Below, one piece after another: positions 36,230 to 43,742 of a DNA stretch of 64,000 bases (the first letter of the stretch is position 1; every line of letters begins with the position of its first letter). The notes below the pieces were generated by a model. The model worked only from the letters and a program-made list of their open reading frames with translations, did not search any database and had not been told where the DNA came from. Location of the stretch: NCBI GenBank assembly GCA_023440825.1, contig JAEXRL010000009.1, positions 62,001 to 126,000 of the forward strand, in the 5' to 3' direction. The translations under genes were made by a program, and so were the position numbers. The DNA comes from Pseudomonadota bacterium (lineage in GTDB: Bacteria; Pseudomonadota; Gammaproteobacteria; Burkholderiales; Burkholderiaceae_B).

Positions 36230-37420
36230 ATGTCTTACCCTTATCGCGTACTGGTGGTCGAGGATCATGCTCTGCAACGGCAATATGTGTTGGATGTATT
36301 GCAGCAGGCGGGCTTTTCACGCGTACAGGCCGTAGATGGGGCTATACAGGCCTTGGATTGCTTGAAACAGGGCGATGTTGACCTGATTTTGCTGGACTTG
36401 GATATGCCCGATATGGATGGCCTGCTTTTTATTCAGCAGCTTGCTTTCTATCATCGTGATACGTCCGTAGCCATCTGTAGCGCCTGCACCGCGGATATCA
36501 TCGACAGTGCGGTACGGATGGCCAGAGGCCATCAATTAAACGTGCTAGGGCATTATGCCAAGCCATTTTTAATTGAGCATGCTTTTGAGCTGGCACACGC
36601 CTTAAGGCTGTGCTCCCAGGAGCAGCCCAGCGCACCGCACACGCGCAGTAATTTGCCACCACTTAATGCCGATATGCTGCGTCAGGCCATGCAAGCGCAA
36701 GAAATTATTGCTTGGTTTCAACCTAAGCGTAATTTGAAGACAGGCTTAACCTCGGGTGTAGAGGCTTTAGCGCGCTGGCAGCATCCGCAGTATGGCTTAA
36801 TTTCACCGGCTCAGTTTTTGCCCGATATTACGCGCCATGGTCTAGATTTATTACTGCTACTGCACATGTTTAGGCAAGCTGCTCAGGCATATTGGCTGTG
36901 GCGCGAGGCAGGTTATGTGGTACCTGTCTCATTAAACCTGCCTACCCATTTACTGGATCTGCCCAGCTTACCAGACGATTTGCTGGAGTTGGCGACACAG
37001 CTTCGCTTGCCCATTGGCGATATAACCTTCGAGCTACTAGAGACTTCACTTGCCTCGGATGAAAATCATTTGCTCATGGGAGCAGGGCGCTTACGTCTTA
37101 AGGGCTTTCAGCTTGCACAAGATGATTTTGGTATTGGCTACAGCTCTATGCAGACGCTGACTACCGTACCTTTTACTGAGCTAAAAATTGACCGGCTGTT
37201 TATAGAGGGCGCCTCGCAAAATGAAACGCGTGCCGCCGCCATGCGCAGTTCGATCTCTTTAGGTAAGCAGCTAGGCTTGAAGGTAACGGCCGAAGGAGTG
37301 GAAACAGAAGAAGATGTAGCGATGCTACGCACGACCGAGTGCGATGACATACAAGGGTATTACGTTTCCAAGCCAGTGGCTGCCCCAGAGTTATTGGCTT
37401 TTTTAAAAAAATATAATTAA
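36230..37420 (+). CDS. Receiver-EAL response regulator, c-di-GMP phosphodiesterase (RocR-like)
   Basis: 396 residues. N-terminal receiver with Asp56 in LILLDLDMPDMDG and Lys111, then an EAL domain from about 150. Catalytic set seen intact: E178-A-L, Asn236 (SLNLPT), Glu268 (ITFELLE), Asp298-Asp299 (QDDFGIGYSS), Lys319 (ELKIDR), Glu355 (TAEGVE), Gln375 (DIQGYY). It should hydrolyse c-di-GMP when phosphorylated. The combination with hybrid kinases and an RcsB-like regulator mirrors the Pseudomonas Roc/Sad system, in which this subunit counteracts surface-appendage expression. 13 bases after the second kinase gene. Confidence 0.92.
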   Translation: MSYPYRVLVVEDHALQRQYVLDVLQQAGFSRVQAVDGAIQALDCLKQGDVDLILLDLDMPDMDGLLFIQQLAFYHRDTSVAICSACTADIIDSAVRMARGHQLNVLGHYAKPFLIEHAFELAHALRLCSQEQPSAPHTRSNLPPLNADMLRQAMQAQEIIAWFQPKRNLKTGLTSGVEALARWQHPQYGLISPAQFLPDITRHGLDLLLLLHMFRQAAQAYWLWREAGYVVPVSLNLPTHLLDLPSLPDDLLELATQLRLPIGDITFELLETSLASDENHLLMGAGRLRLKGFQLAQDDFGIGYSSMQTLTTVPFTELKIDRLFIEGASQNETRAAAMRSSISLGKQLGLKVTAEGVETEEDVAMLRTTECDDIQGYYVSKPVAAPELLAFLKKYN

Positions 37421-37454
37421 GCCCAGTTTGTCCTGTGCAGCCTACTCGGGTAGA

Positions 37455-38957
37455 TTAAAACTGATGCTCGAAATTCAGGTATACGTTGTTATTGCGACGC
37501 GAATAGAACAGTGGCATAGAACTGTTAATGCGGTGATGGGTATAACTGAGCTTGGGTGTGAAACCATAAAAGTGCACATTACGATGCCAGACTGTCAGTG
37601 TGCTGCGTATTTCTCGATCTCGTCGTGGCGTGTCGGCACTGACTACCTTTTCAAACACAGAAGCCAGGGTGCCCGGTCTTATCTCCGGCCAGCGCTTGAT
37701 ATCGTGTTTTTTGTAGCTATAGCGTAAATCTAAGCGTGCGCTCAGTCCCCCTTCAAATTCTTTGATGGCTCCAGCGCGTACACCGTAACGGCGATAGGAG
37801 TTCGGGTCTGCACTGGCTTTTTCACGAGAATAATCGATACCACCTAAAAAGATGAGCGTGGGTGAGTAAAAGTAATTGATGCCGAGGTTGGCGAAATAGT
37901 GGTGGGCATCGTAGGTTTTGTACCAATCAGCCTGATAGATTTTACGGTTGTAATTTAGGTCAGTCGTTAGTTGTATATGGCGATGCAGCCAATAACGATA
38001 ATTGTTAGTTAGGCCGTAACCGCGTTGGTAGGCTTGGCCCCCAAACCACACGCGCTCGATAAAAGGCTTACTCGCAAACTGGTGTTTGACATCTTGGTAT
38101 ACATAGCCAAACTGCGCCCGCAGTGTGGTTTCCTTATAAGCGCGGTTTTTATGCTGATACTCAACGCCGTAGCCTGCTAAACCCCAGCTTAGGTAGTGGT
38201 TAGTGTGCAGATTATGTTGACGGTCTGCGCTAGCGTAATAGCGTAGGCCTGTGGCACTGCGTGGGGGTTCGTATCCCGCGAGCTGGTAGGAGCCGTTGCC
38301 GATGGGAATCTTGTCCACACTGGCAGCATTATTAATATTATCCGTGCGCTCAGGCTGGGCGGAAACATACCACTGCCAAGTGGATTGGGCTTGTATGCGC
38401 TCGATATATTGCTCGGCCACTTGTTGGAGCTCAGGGCGCAGATTGCCTGCTAAGGCTTTTTGAAACTGATCCATGGCTGCTTCGTACTCTCGGTTTTCGT
38501 ACAGCATGATGGCGAGGTCAAAACGTACGTATAGCAAATCAGGGTCTGAGCTTAATAAAGCGCGGTAGGCGGCGATGGCCTTATTGTGCTGACTATTTTG
38601 TCGGTAAAGTATGCCCTTGGCATACAAGACCAGCAAGGGGTCATGCCCTGCCGTGTTTTCGTAGACGGGGACCAGACGACCGAGCAGAGGCCAGTTTCGT
38701 GTGTAAATGGTGTGGTTAATGACTTGTATAAAACGCTCGGGCTGCTGACTGAGCTCGTGTAAGGAAATCTCGCTTGGTGTGGATCGAGTGGGGCTGGCTG
38801 GCGATCCCACTGGTGCTGCTATGGCCTCGGGAGCTTGAGGCTTTTCTTGGTGGGGGCGAGTGTCGTGGTCCAGACTGGGGCTATCGGGGCGTGGCTGTGC
38901 CTGCACACTACTGCCAAACAACCACAAAAGAATAATAAGTACGAGTTTTTTATGCAT
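37455..38957 (-). CDS. Surface lipoprotein assembly modifier (Slam, DUF560)
   Basis: Outer-membrane protein that moves specific lipoproteins to the cell surface. From the ATG at 38957 it has 500 residues; the longer frame adds 15 unrelated residues. Signal peptide ending GSSVQA-QPRP, proline-rich linker, N-terminal TPR domain (about 85-200, KGILYRQNSQHNKAIAAYRA and YENREYEAAMDQFQKAL), then a C-terminal beta-barrel of alternating aromatic strands. The end matches the Slam barrel: RDREIRSTLTVWHR, HFYGFTPKLSY, and a final strand NVYLNFEHQF with terminal Phe. Lies downstream of its presumed cargo lipoprotein on the same strand, and convergent with the signalling cluster. Confidence 0.9.
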   Translation of the reverse strand: MHKKLVLIILLWLFGSSVQAQPRPDSPSLDHDTRPHQEKPQAPEAIAAPVGSPASPTRSTPSEISLHELSQQPERFIQVINHTIYTRNWPLLGRLVPVYENTAGHDPLLVLYAKGILYRQNSQHNKAIAAYRALLSSDPDLLYVRFDLAIMLYENREYEAAMDQFQKALAGNLRPELQQVAEQYIERIQAQSTWQWYVSAQPERTDNINNAASVDKIPIGNGSYQLAGYEPPRSATGLRYYASADRQHNLHTNHYLSWGLAGYGVEYQHKNRAYKETTLRAQFGYVYQDVKHQFASKPFIERVWFGGQAYQRGYGLTNNYRYWLHRHIQLTTDLNYNRKIYQADWYKTYDAHHYFANLGINYFYSPTLIFLGGIDYSREKASADPNSYRRYGVRAGAIKEFEGGLSARLDLRYSYKKHDIKRWPEIRPGTLASVFEKVVSADTPRRDREIRSTLTVWHRNVHFYGFTPKLSYTHHRINSSMPLFYSRRNNNVYLNFEHQF

Positions 38958-38971
38958 GTAAAGTACAAAAG

Positions 38972-39005
38972 CCATTGGCAACCATCTTGGGCTAGCTGCC
39001 AATGG
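38972..39005 (-). promoter_or_regulatory. Hairpin between the lipoprotein and Slam genes
   Basis: CCATTGGCA and TGCCAATGG form a perfect 9-base inverted repeat (38972-38980, 38997-39005) with a 16-base loop, in the 101-base gap before the Slam start. In the transcribed direction it is followed by CTTTTGT, a weak U-tract, so it may attenuate so that lipoprotein exceeds translocator. Confidence 0.55.
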
Positions 39006-39058
39006 GGTTTAGCAGTAGTGAACTAAAATTATACGGGTAATGAAAAATTCAAGTGGGA

Positions 39059-39958
39059 TTAGGGTGTACTGCGCTTGCCCGCAAAGCTAAGTTCGCTATC
39101 GTTTTTCAGCCAGTCTACTTGAGCGCCATTATTCTGCACACGCCCTACAATTTCTGCGGCATTCGGTCCATAAAATAAGACAGCGTAGTTTAGCCCCGAG
39201 ATGGGTGTACCACCGCCTGGGCCAGCGATAGCCACCTGACCATTGTTACCACCGGCGCCACTGAACTCATCAAACTGGGCTTTATTGCTCAGCGTGATTT
39301 TCTTGAGTTCTAAGTCAGGGGTGCCATTGCTAAAGCCATATAAACTGCCTTCTGCCGTTTGTTTGGCAAAGTTCACGGTATAAGCCAAATTGCCCGTATC
39401 GTTAAATCCAAAGGCTTGACCTGTATAGTTAATGGCTTCGCCAGTGGTAGGTAGAACGGCTGTAGGTGTACCGAGTATGGCAACCAAGCTTGATGTTTGC
39501 GCCGCGCTTTTATCTGAAAAGATGCCGCTCGTTGTCAGATGGTAGTCATAGACAATGGCTGAGTGCTTTTGTTTGTAAGCCAGTAACTGACCCGTTAACT
39601 CACCAGCTCTGCCTTTTTTGTCTGTGTAAGTAAAAGAAGCCAGCTCTGGCGATTGCAGACTATCTAGCATAGGAAATAAAGGCTGATCACTCGCGTAATT
39701 TTTGTCGGAGAATTGCGCGTCAATGTCAGCGTTAGCTAAGTGCTGGCTAAGCAGTGCTTCTAGTTGAGCGCCTGTCGTGTCCTCATTTAAATTAAACGAT
39801 ACTTCCGTAGACGGTCCGGGTTTTGGGTCTTGACCAGGACTTGGGCTAGGGCGAGGTGTGCTCGAGCTAGTGGTTGTGACGTTGCCCGATGAGCCGCAGG
39901 CGCTCAGGGCGCCTAGTAAAAGTGCGGTAATTCCATATTTTAAAACAAGCTTGTTCAT
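39059..39958 (-). CDS. Putative Slam-dependent surface lipoprotein (TbpB-like fold)
   Basis: 299 residues. Lipoprotein signal with lipobox LSAC (Cys about 21), a Ser/Thr/Pro-rich linker to about residue 50, then a handle-like segment and a C-terminal small beta-barrel. The C-terminal motifs GLNYAVLFYGPNAAEIVGRV and SFAGKR resemble the closing strands of TbpB, HpuA and other Slam cargo (FYGPNA..GG.F). No known ligand-binding family is recognised for the N-terminal half. GGAATAA ribosome-binding site. It is encoded upstream of a Slam gene, the standard cargo-translocator pairing. Likely roles are acquisition of a host or environmental nutrient, or adhesion; unproven. Confidence 0.82.
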   Translation of the reverse strand: MNKLVLKYGITALLLGALSACGSSGNVTTTSSSTPRPSPSPGQDPKPGPSTEVSFNLNEDTTGAQLEALLSQHLANADIDAQFSDKNYASDQPLFPMLDSLQSPELASFTYTDKKGRAGELTGQLLAYKQKHSAIVYDYHLTTSGIFSDKSAAQTSSLVAILGTPTAVLPTTGEAINYTGQAFGFNDTGNLAYTVNFAKQTAEGSLYGFSNGTPDLELKKITLSNKAQFDEFSGAGGNNGQVAIAGPGGGTPISGLNYAVLFYGPNAAEIVGRVQNNGAQVDWLKNDSELSFAGKRSTP

Positions 39959-40479
39959 CGTTATTCCTATAAATAAAAAAGCTTTTTTACACCTCGGTGG
40001 TGATTAAAAAAAGCAGTGTGACGGACTTTTATTTCATTTTCATTAATTCCTGTTCTCTATTTTTTTGTTTTTTTAGTTCATTCTTGTATTATTTAAAATA
40101 AAATTTATGTTTATTTTTATATGATTACGATAGCTTTTTTTTGGATTAATTGATCTGGCCGTATGGGGCTTGATTTGTCGGTGTTGGTGAGTTAGGGGAT
40201 TTGCGCTTGAGTCTTGCTGCGCTGGGATTGAACCTTGTATCTAATTTTTTTATTTTCTTGGTTTTTGATTTAAGCTTTAATTGATTAGAATTTTATTGTT
40301 TATGCTTAATTTTCTATGCTGTTTTTAATTGCTATATAGAATAATTAGTAATTAATTTTTGCGCTCGCTTAGCACTTGTGCGCGGCATGTTGGTATGCCC
40401 TGAATCCTAGAGAATTGCCCACCACCGTAGGCAGAGGAAATCAGATGTTTTTTTTAAAGTTTTGCGATACACTTACGGT
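39959..40479. other. AT-rich intergenic region upstream of the surface lipoprotein
   Basis: About 520 bases without a gene, strikingly rich in A+T between about 39960 and 40370 (long T-runs, TTATTTAAAATAAAATTTATG-like stretches) against a balanced genome. It must hold the promoter of the lipoprotein gene on the minus strand and of the riboswitch on the plus strand. Such tracts are typical targets of H-NS-like silencers and are curved or easily melted; a GGCAT/ATGCC repeat lies near 40384-40399. Confidence 0.6.
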
Positions 40480-40605
40480 ATCAAGGGGAGTAGCTTACTT
40501 ACCGTCGCATCGTCATCACGGCAGCTTGTGTTAATACTTGCTCCCGGTGCGCGGGCAACATGAATGTTGCAAGCAAGACCTTGCCATTACGGGCAAGGTG
40601 CGTTC
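40480..40605 (+). ncRNA. yybP-ykoY (manganese) riboswitch upstream of the TerC-family gene
   Basis: Contains the family hallmark AAGGGGAGTAGC at 40483-40494, then GTCGTCATCACG-like sequence (ATCGTCATCACGG at 40509-40521), CCCGGTGCGCGGG, a variable arm, and GGGCAAGGTGCG. It precedes a terminator and a TerC-family gene, one of the two classical targets of this riboswitch. Mn2+ binding should prevent termination and induce the transporter. Boundaries are approximate. Confidence 0.88.
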
Positions 40606-40615
40606 TCTGAAAATG

Positions 40616-40655
40616 AAATGGCCTGGTCCACATGGGACGGGCCATTTTTTTTTTT
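40616..40655 (+). terminator. Riboswitch expression-platform terminator
   Basis: AAATGGCC (40616-40623) pairs with GGCCATTT (40640-40647), extended by GGTCC/GGGAC (40625-40629, 40634-40638), followed by an 11-base T-run (40645-40655). Located between riboswitch aptamer and ATG, it is the expected on/off switch. Confidence 0.9.
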
Positions 40656-40718
40656 GAGCACTCAGTAGGCTCATCAAGAAAAAAGGCGCATCCATACATA
40701 ACTTTTATAGGGTGTTCT

Positions 40719-41414
40719 ATGCTTGAGTTTTTACAAACAATGCATTGGGGAGCAGTGTTTCAGATCATCTTGATCGATATATTGCTGGGGGGCGATAACG
40801 CTGTTGTGATCGCCTTGGCATGTCGTAATTTGCCAGCCAAGCAGCGCATGCAAGGAATTTTATGGGGTACGGCAGGCGCTATATTTTTACGGGTAGTGCT
40901 GATTGCTTTTGCACTCACCTTGTTAGGCATACCATTCCTTAAACTGGTCGGAGCGCTGCTCTTGGCGTGGATAGGTATCAAACTAATGATGCCCGATGAT
41001 GGCGATCATGGAAATATTAAAGGTAGCGCCTCCATATGGAGCGCGGTGAAGACGATTATTATCGCGGACTTTGTTATGAGTCTGGATAACGTTATTGCCA
41101 TCGCGGGTGCTGCACAAAATGCTGATCCTGATCATCAGCTAGGTCTAGTGATTTTCGGCGTGGTGGTTAGTGTGCCGATTATTGTGTGGGGAAGTACTCT
41201 GGTATTGAAACTGATCGATCGTTTCCCATTTGTTGTCACGATAGGTGCGGGCTTATTAGGCTGGATAGCCGGAGGTATGTTGCTCACTGATGTCGTGGTT
41301 GTCGAGCACTTCGGCGTTCAGCCCTGGACAGTGAAACTAGCCGTGGAAGTGGCGAGCGCCTTGCTGGTGGTGGGTGTGGGCTATCTCTTGGGTAAGCGTA
41401 AGAAACAGGTGTAA
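40719..41414 (+). CDS. TerC-family integral membrane protein (probable Mn2+ exporter)
   Basis: 231 residues from the ATG at 40719; the frame is open upstream to 40632 through the terminator. About seven spans; the paired acidic membrane motifs LLGGDNAVVIALACR (about 23-37) and VMSLDNVIAIAGAA (about 120-133) are the metal-site signatures of TerC/Alx/YoaP-type proteins. The yybP-ykoY riboswitch points to manganese efflux, possibly for metallating exported enzymes. Confidence 0.9.
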   Translation: MLEFLQTMHWGAVFQIILIDILLGGDNAVVIALACRNLPAKQRMQGILWGTAGAIFLRVVLIAFALTLLGIPFLKLVGALLLAWIGIKLMMPDDGDHGNIKGSASIWSAVKTIIIADFVMSLDNVIAIAGAAQNADPDHQLGLVIFGVVVSVPIIVWGSTLVLKLIDRFPFVVTIGAGLLGWIAGGMLLTDVVVVEHFGVQPWTVKLAVEVASALLVVGVGYLLGKRKKQV

Positions 41415-41500
41415 ATGTTTTGTGCGATGAGCCCTGCTAGGGCTTAACAACAGGGCATAAAACACGTTAAGCTGTAAGCTTATTTTTTAAGGAGTATTTC

Positions 41501-41782
41501 ATGGCACAAGCTTCTGCACGTCACATTCTGGTCAGCAGCGAAGAGAAAGCGAATGAGCTGAAGGCTGCAATTGAAGGTGGCGCTGACTTTGCTCAGCTAG
41601 CGCAAGCAAATTCCAGTTGCCCTTCCTCCCGTCAGGGTGGAGAGCTGGGCACCTTCGGTCGTGGACAAATGGTCCCCGAGTTTGATCAGGTTGTATTTAG
41701 TGCACCAGTGGGTGTAGTACAAGGCCCTGTTAAAACTCAATTTGGTTACCATCTGGTTGAAGTGACGAACCGTCAAGACTAA
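41501..41782 (+). CDS. ppiC: Parvulin-type peptidyl-prolyl isomerase
   Basis: Single-domain rotamase of 93 residues, the size of E. coli PpiC; no signal peptide, so cytoplasmic. Signatures: ARHILVSSEEKANEL (active-site His in RHIL), CPSSRQGGELGTFGRGQMV, PEFDQVVFSAP and QFGYHLVEV. AAGGAG ribosome-binding site; terminator directly downstream. Confidence 0.94.
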   Translation: MAQASARHILVSSEEKANELKAAIEGGADFAQLAQANSSCPSSRQGGELGTFGRGQMVPEFDQVVFSAPVGVVQGPVKTQFGYHLVEVTNRQD

Positions 41783-41806
41783 ATTGCTCATATAGCCAGA
41801 ATTAAT

Positions 41807-41840
41807 AACCCGCTTATCTAGTAGGTAAGCGGGTTTTTTT
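41807..41840 (+). terminator. Rho-independent terminator after ppiC
   Basis: AACCCGCTTA (41807-41816) pairs perfectly with TAAGCGGGTT (41826-41835), 9-base loop, T-run to 41840. Confidence 0.93.
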
Positions 41841-41994
41841 ATGCTCATGCTTAGACAGGCAGGGTAGTGATTCGATTCAAAAAAATAATACTAAGTCGCA
41901 GCGCATGGGTTAATGGTGTGCGGCTTCCTGTGTGAGACCTATGCAAGCGCGGCGGTGAGTGCAGCAAACTTTATAACTAGCTTGATATAGCTAT

Positions 41995-42795
41995 TTAGGG
42001 TGCCGAGTAATTTTCTGCATTGGCATGATGGATATGAAAATATGCTTGTTTCACTTCGGTGTGACCATATTTTTTTTCCAGACGCATAATCATAAAATGC
42101 CCTTGCGCCATACTCAGATAGTGGCTGATAAATACGTTATTAACTTGCTCTTCCGTAACACGTGACATGTTCAACTGTGATTGCAGCGAGATTTTTTTCT
42201 TGAGCGTTTGGCTAAAGCGCTGTGCGACGAGATACAGAAATGTGGCACACATACTACCTAAGGGTTGTGTGGCGACGGCTTTATCTGTTGTTTTTGCCTT
42301 ATTGAGCTCGGCCCGGTTCAGGTAATAAATAGAGTGGTAGCAATCGTGCTCCTGAGCGGGTGCGCCGTTCATAGCGAACACTTCGATACAGGCTTTATGG
42401 GTGGCTAAATCGGATAAGGGGAGCTCATGGTCGGCGGCTATCTGACGGATTCCCTGCAGCAGTAAGCGTATCGCTAATGGTAACTCCAGAACTGAGCCAG
42501 CAAAGCCGAATGAGCCACCTATAGCCCCAGAGATAGCGGTGAAGGTAGAGTGTGTGCTGAAAGACTCAAATGCCTTTGGGGCAAGCAGTACATGATTAAT
42601 AGCATAGGCTAAGGCATGCTGAACCGCATTATGCAGATAGGAAAAAGCATAATCTGTATCTGACTCTATGGCAGGTAGTACTGCATGTTTATTTACCTCG
42701 GCTAAGCGGGCGGTAATGGTTTTTGCCTCGAGTAAGGTAATGGCCTTATGAAGCTCGCTCAGATCTTGATGGCTGAAAAGAATTTGGCTGCTCAT
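41995..42795 (-). CDS. EcsC-family protein
   Basis: 266 residues, cytoplasmic by appearance. The EcsC core is seen in AISGAIGGSFGFAGSVLELPLAIRLLLQGIRQIAADH (about 88-124), CIEVFAMNG and the C-terminal MAQGHFMIMRLEKKYG. Function of the family is poorly known; members are often membrane-peripheral and next to transport or protease genes. Monocistronic here, with an AT-rich leader. Confidence 0.85.
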   Translation of the reverse strand: MSSQILFSHQDLSELHKAITLLEAKTITARLAEVNKHAVLPAIESDTDYAFSYLHNAVQHALAYAINHVLLAPKAFESFSTHSTFTAISGAIGGSFGFAGSVLELPLAIRLLLQGIRQIAADHELPLSDLATHKACIEVFAMNGAPAQEHDCYHSIYYLNRAELNKAKTTDKAVATQPLGSMCATFLYLVAQRFSQTLKKKISLQSQLNMSRVTEEQVNNVFISHYLSMAQGHFMIMRLEKKYGHTEVKQAYFHIHHANAENYSAP

Positions 42796-43232
42796 AAGAG
42801 TTAATCGCTTCAGTAAGTGAATTTTGTTTACTGTTTTTTCTTTTTCTCAATAAAAATGAAAAAACAAAACTAAATATATAAGGCAACGAGGCGGTGCTTT
42901 ATGACATACGCAATATCACTCACATTATCTCTTGAATGTGCTTTTTTAATATCAGTGAAAACCTTGAAAATACGAAAAAGGTATAGAGCTTTGGCTATAG
43001 GCCAAGCTCGAGCGAGTCGTGCGCGGTGTATGAGTGCCTGCTTTTTTTAGCCCTTGGGGCAAACCCTGAGGCGTCGCTAAAGTCGCATGAATAAAGGGTT
43101 TCGAGTGCTTGTCGCCCAAACATGACAAAACGGTAATGTTTGAGACAGCTTGCTTTGCGTAGACTGCGCATCTATGCAGTTGTTCAGGTTTCGACTGTTT
43201 GAAAGCAATAACACCAGAGGTTGAAAAATATT
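42796..43232. other. Intergenic region between the EcsC and tctB genes
   Basis: About 440 bases holding divergent promoters. AT-rich near 42820-42880. A 9-base bulged hairpin (GAGCTTTGGC/GCCAAGCTC, 42986-43009) is visible. No gene, and no confident promoter boxes. Confidence 0.45.
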
Positions 43233-43736
43233 ATGCAAAGTCAGCGTTTGAAGCGTCGCAAGTACGGCTCCGGCCTGCTGTTGCTGCTCATGGGACTGGG
43301 AGCGGTCTATCAAAGCTTTGAATACACCATAGGCTCGGCCGCACGCATGGGGCCGGGGTATTACCCACTCATGCTCGGTATTTTGTTGGTTGTGTTTGGC
43401 ATCATGATTTTGGTGCTCCCTGATTCAGCGGAAGACATGGCCTTAATGGACAGCATGATAGAGCAAGGCGAGACAGAGGAGACAGCCGCTAAATCTTTAG
43501 CTGAACATATACGACCATGGATAGCCATAGTGGCGTCCATGCTCATTTTTATCTGGGTTGGTAAATACGGTGGTTTGGTGCCAGCAACGTTTGCCTTAAT
43601 TTTTCTTGCTGCCTTGGGTGACCGGGCGAATAGTCTTAAGAGTGCTCTGTTTTTAGGGATTGGGGTAACACTGGCGGCTGTTGGTCTGTTTCATTACGGG
43701 CTGCAATTGCAATTTCCGCTGTTTACCTGGGGTTGA
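43233..43736 (+). CDS. tctB: TTT transporter small membrane subunit TctB
   Basis: Four-span small subunit of the tripartite tricarboxylate transporter. 167 residues from the ATG at 43233 (an in-frame TTG at 43221 has no spaced ribosome-binding site). Spans at about 14-30, 45-62, 97-115 and 130-155, with the family feature GPGYYPLMLGILL. Six bases before tctA. No tctC gene adjoins; binding proteins elsewhere in the window could serve it. Confidence 0.88.
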   Translation: MQSQRLKRRKYGSGLLLLLMGLGAVYQSFEYTIGSAARMGPGYYPLMLGILLVVFGIMILVLPDSAEDMALMDSMIEQGETEETAAKSLAEHIRPWIAIVASMLIFIWVGKYGGLVPATFALIFLAALGDRANSLKSALFLGIGVTLAAVGLFHYGLQLQFPLFTWG

Positions 43737-43742
43737 TAAAGC

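Noticed and set aside
43077..43313. 78-codon minus-strand frame before tctB
   Set aside because: Overlaps the tctB start, lacks a ribosome-binding site and has no recognisable sequence.
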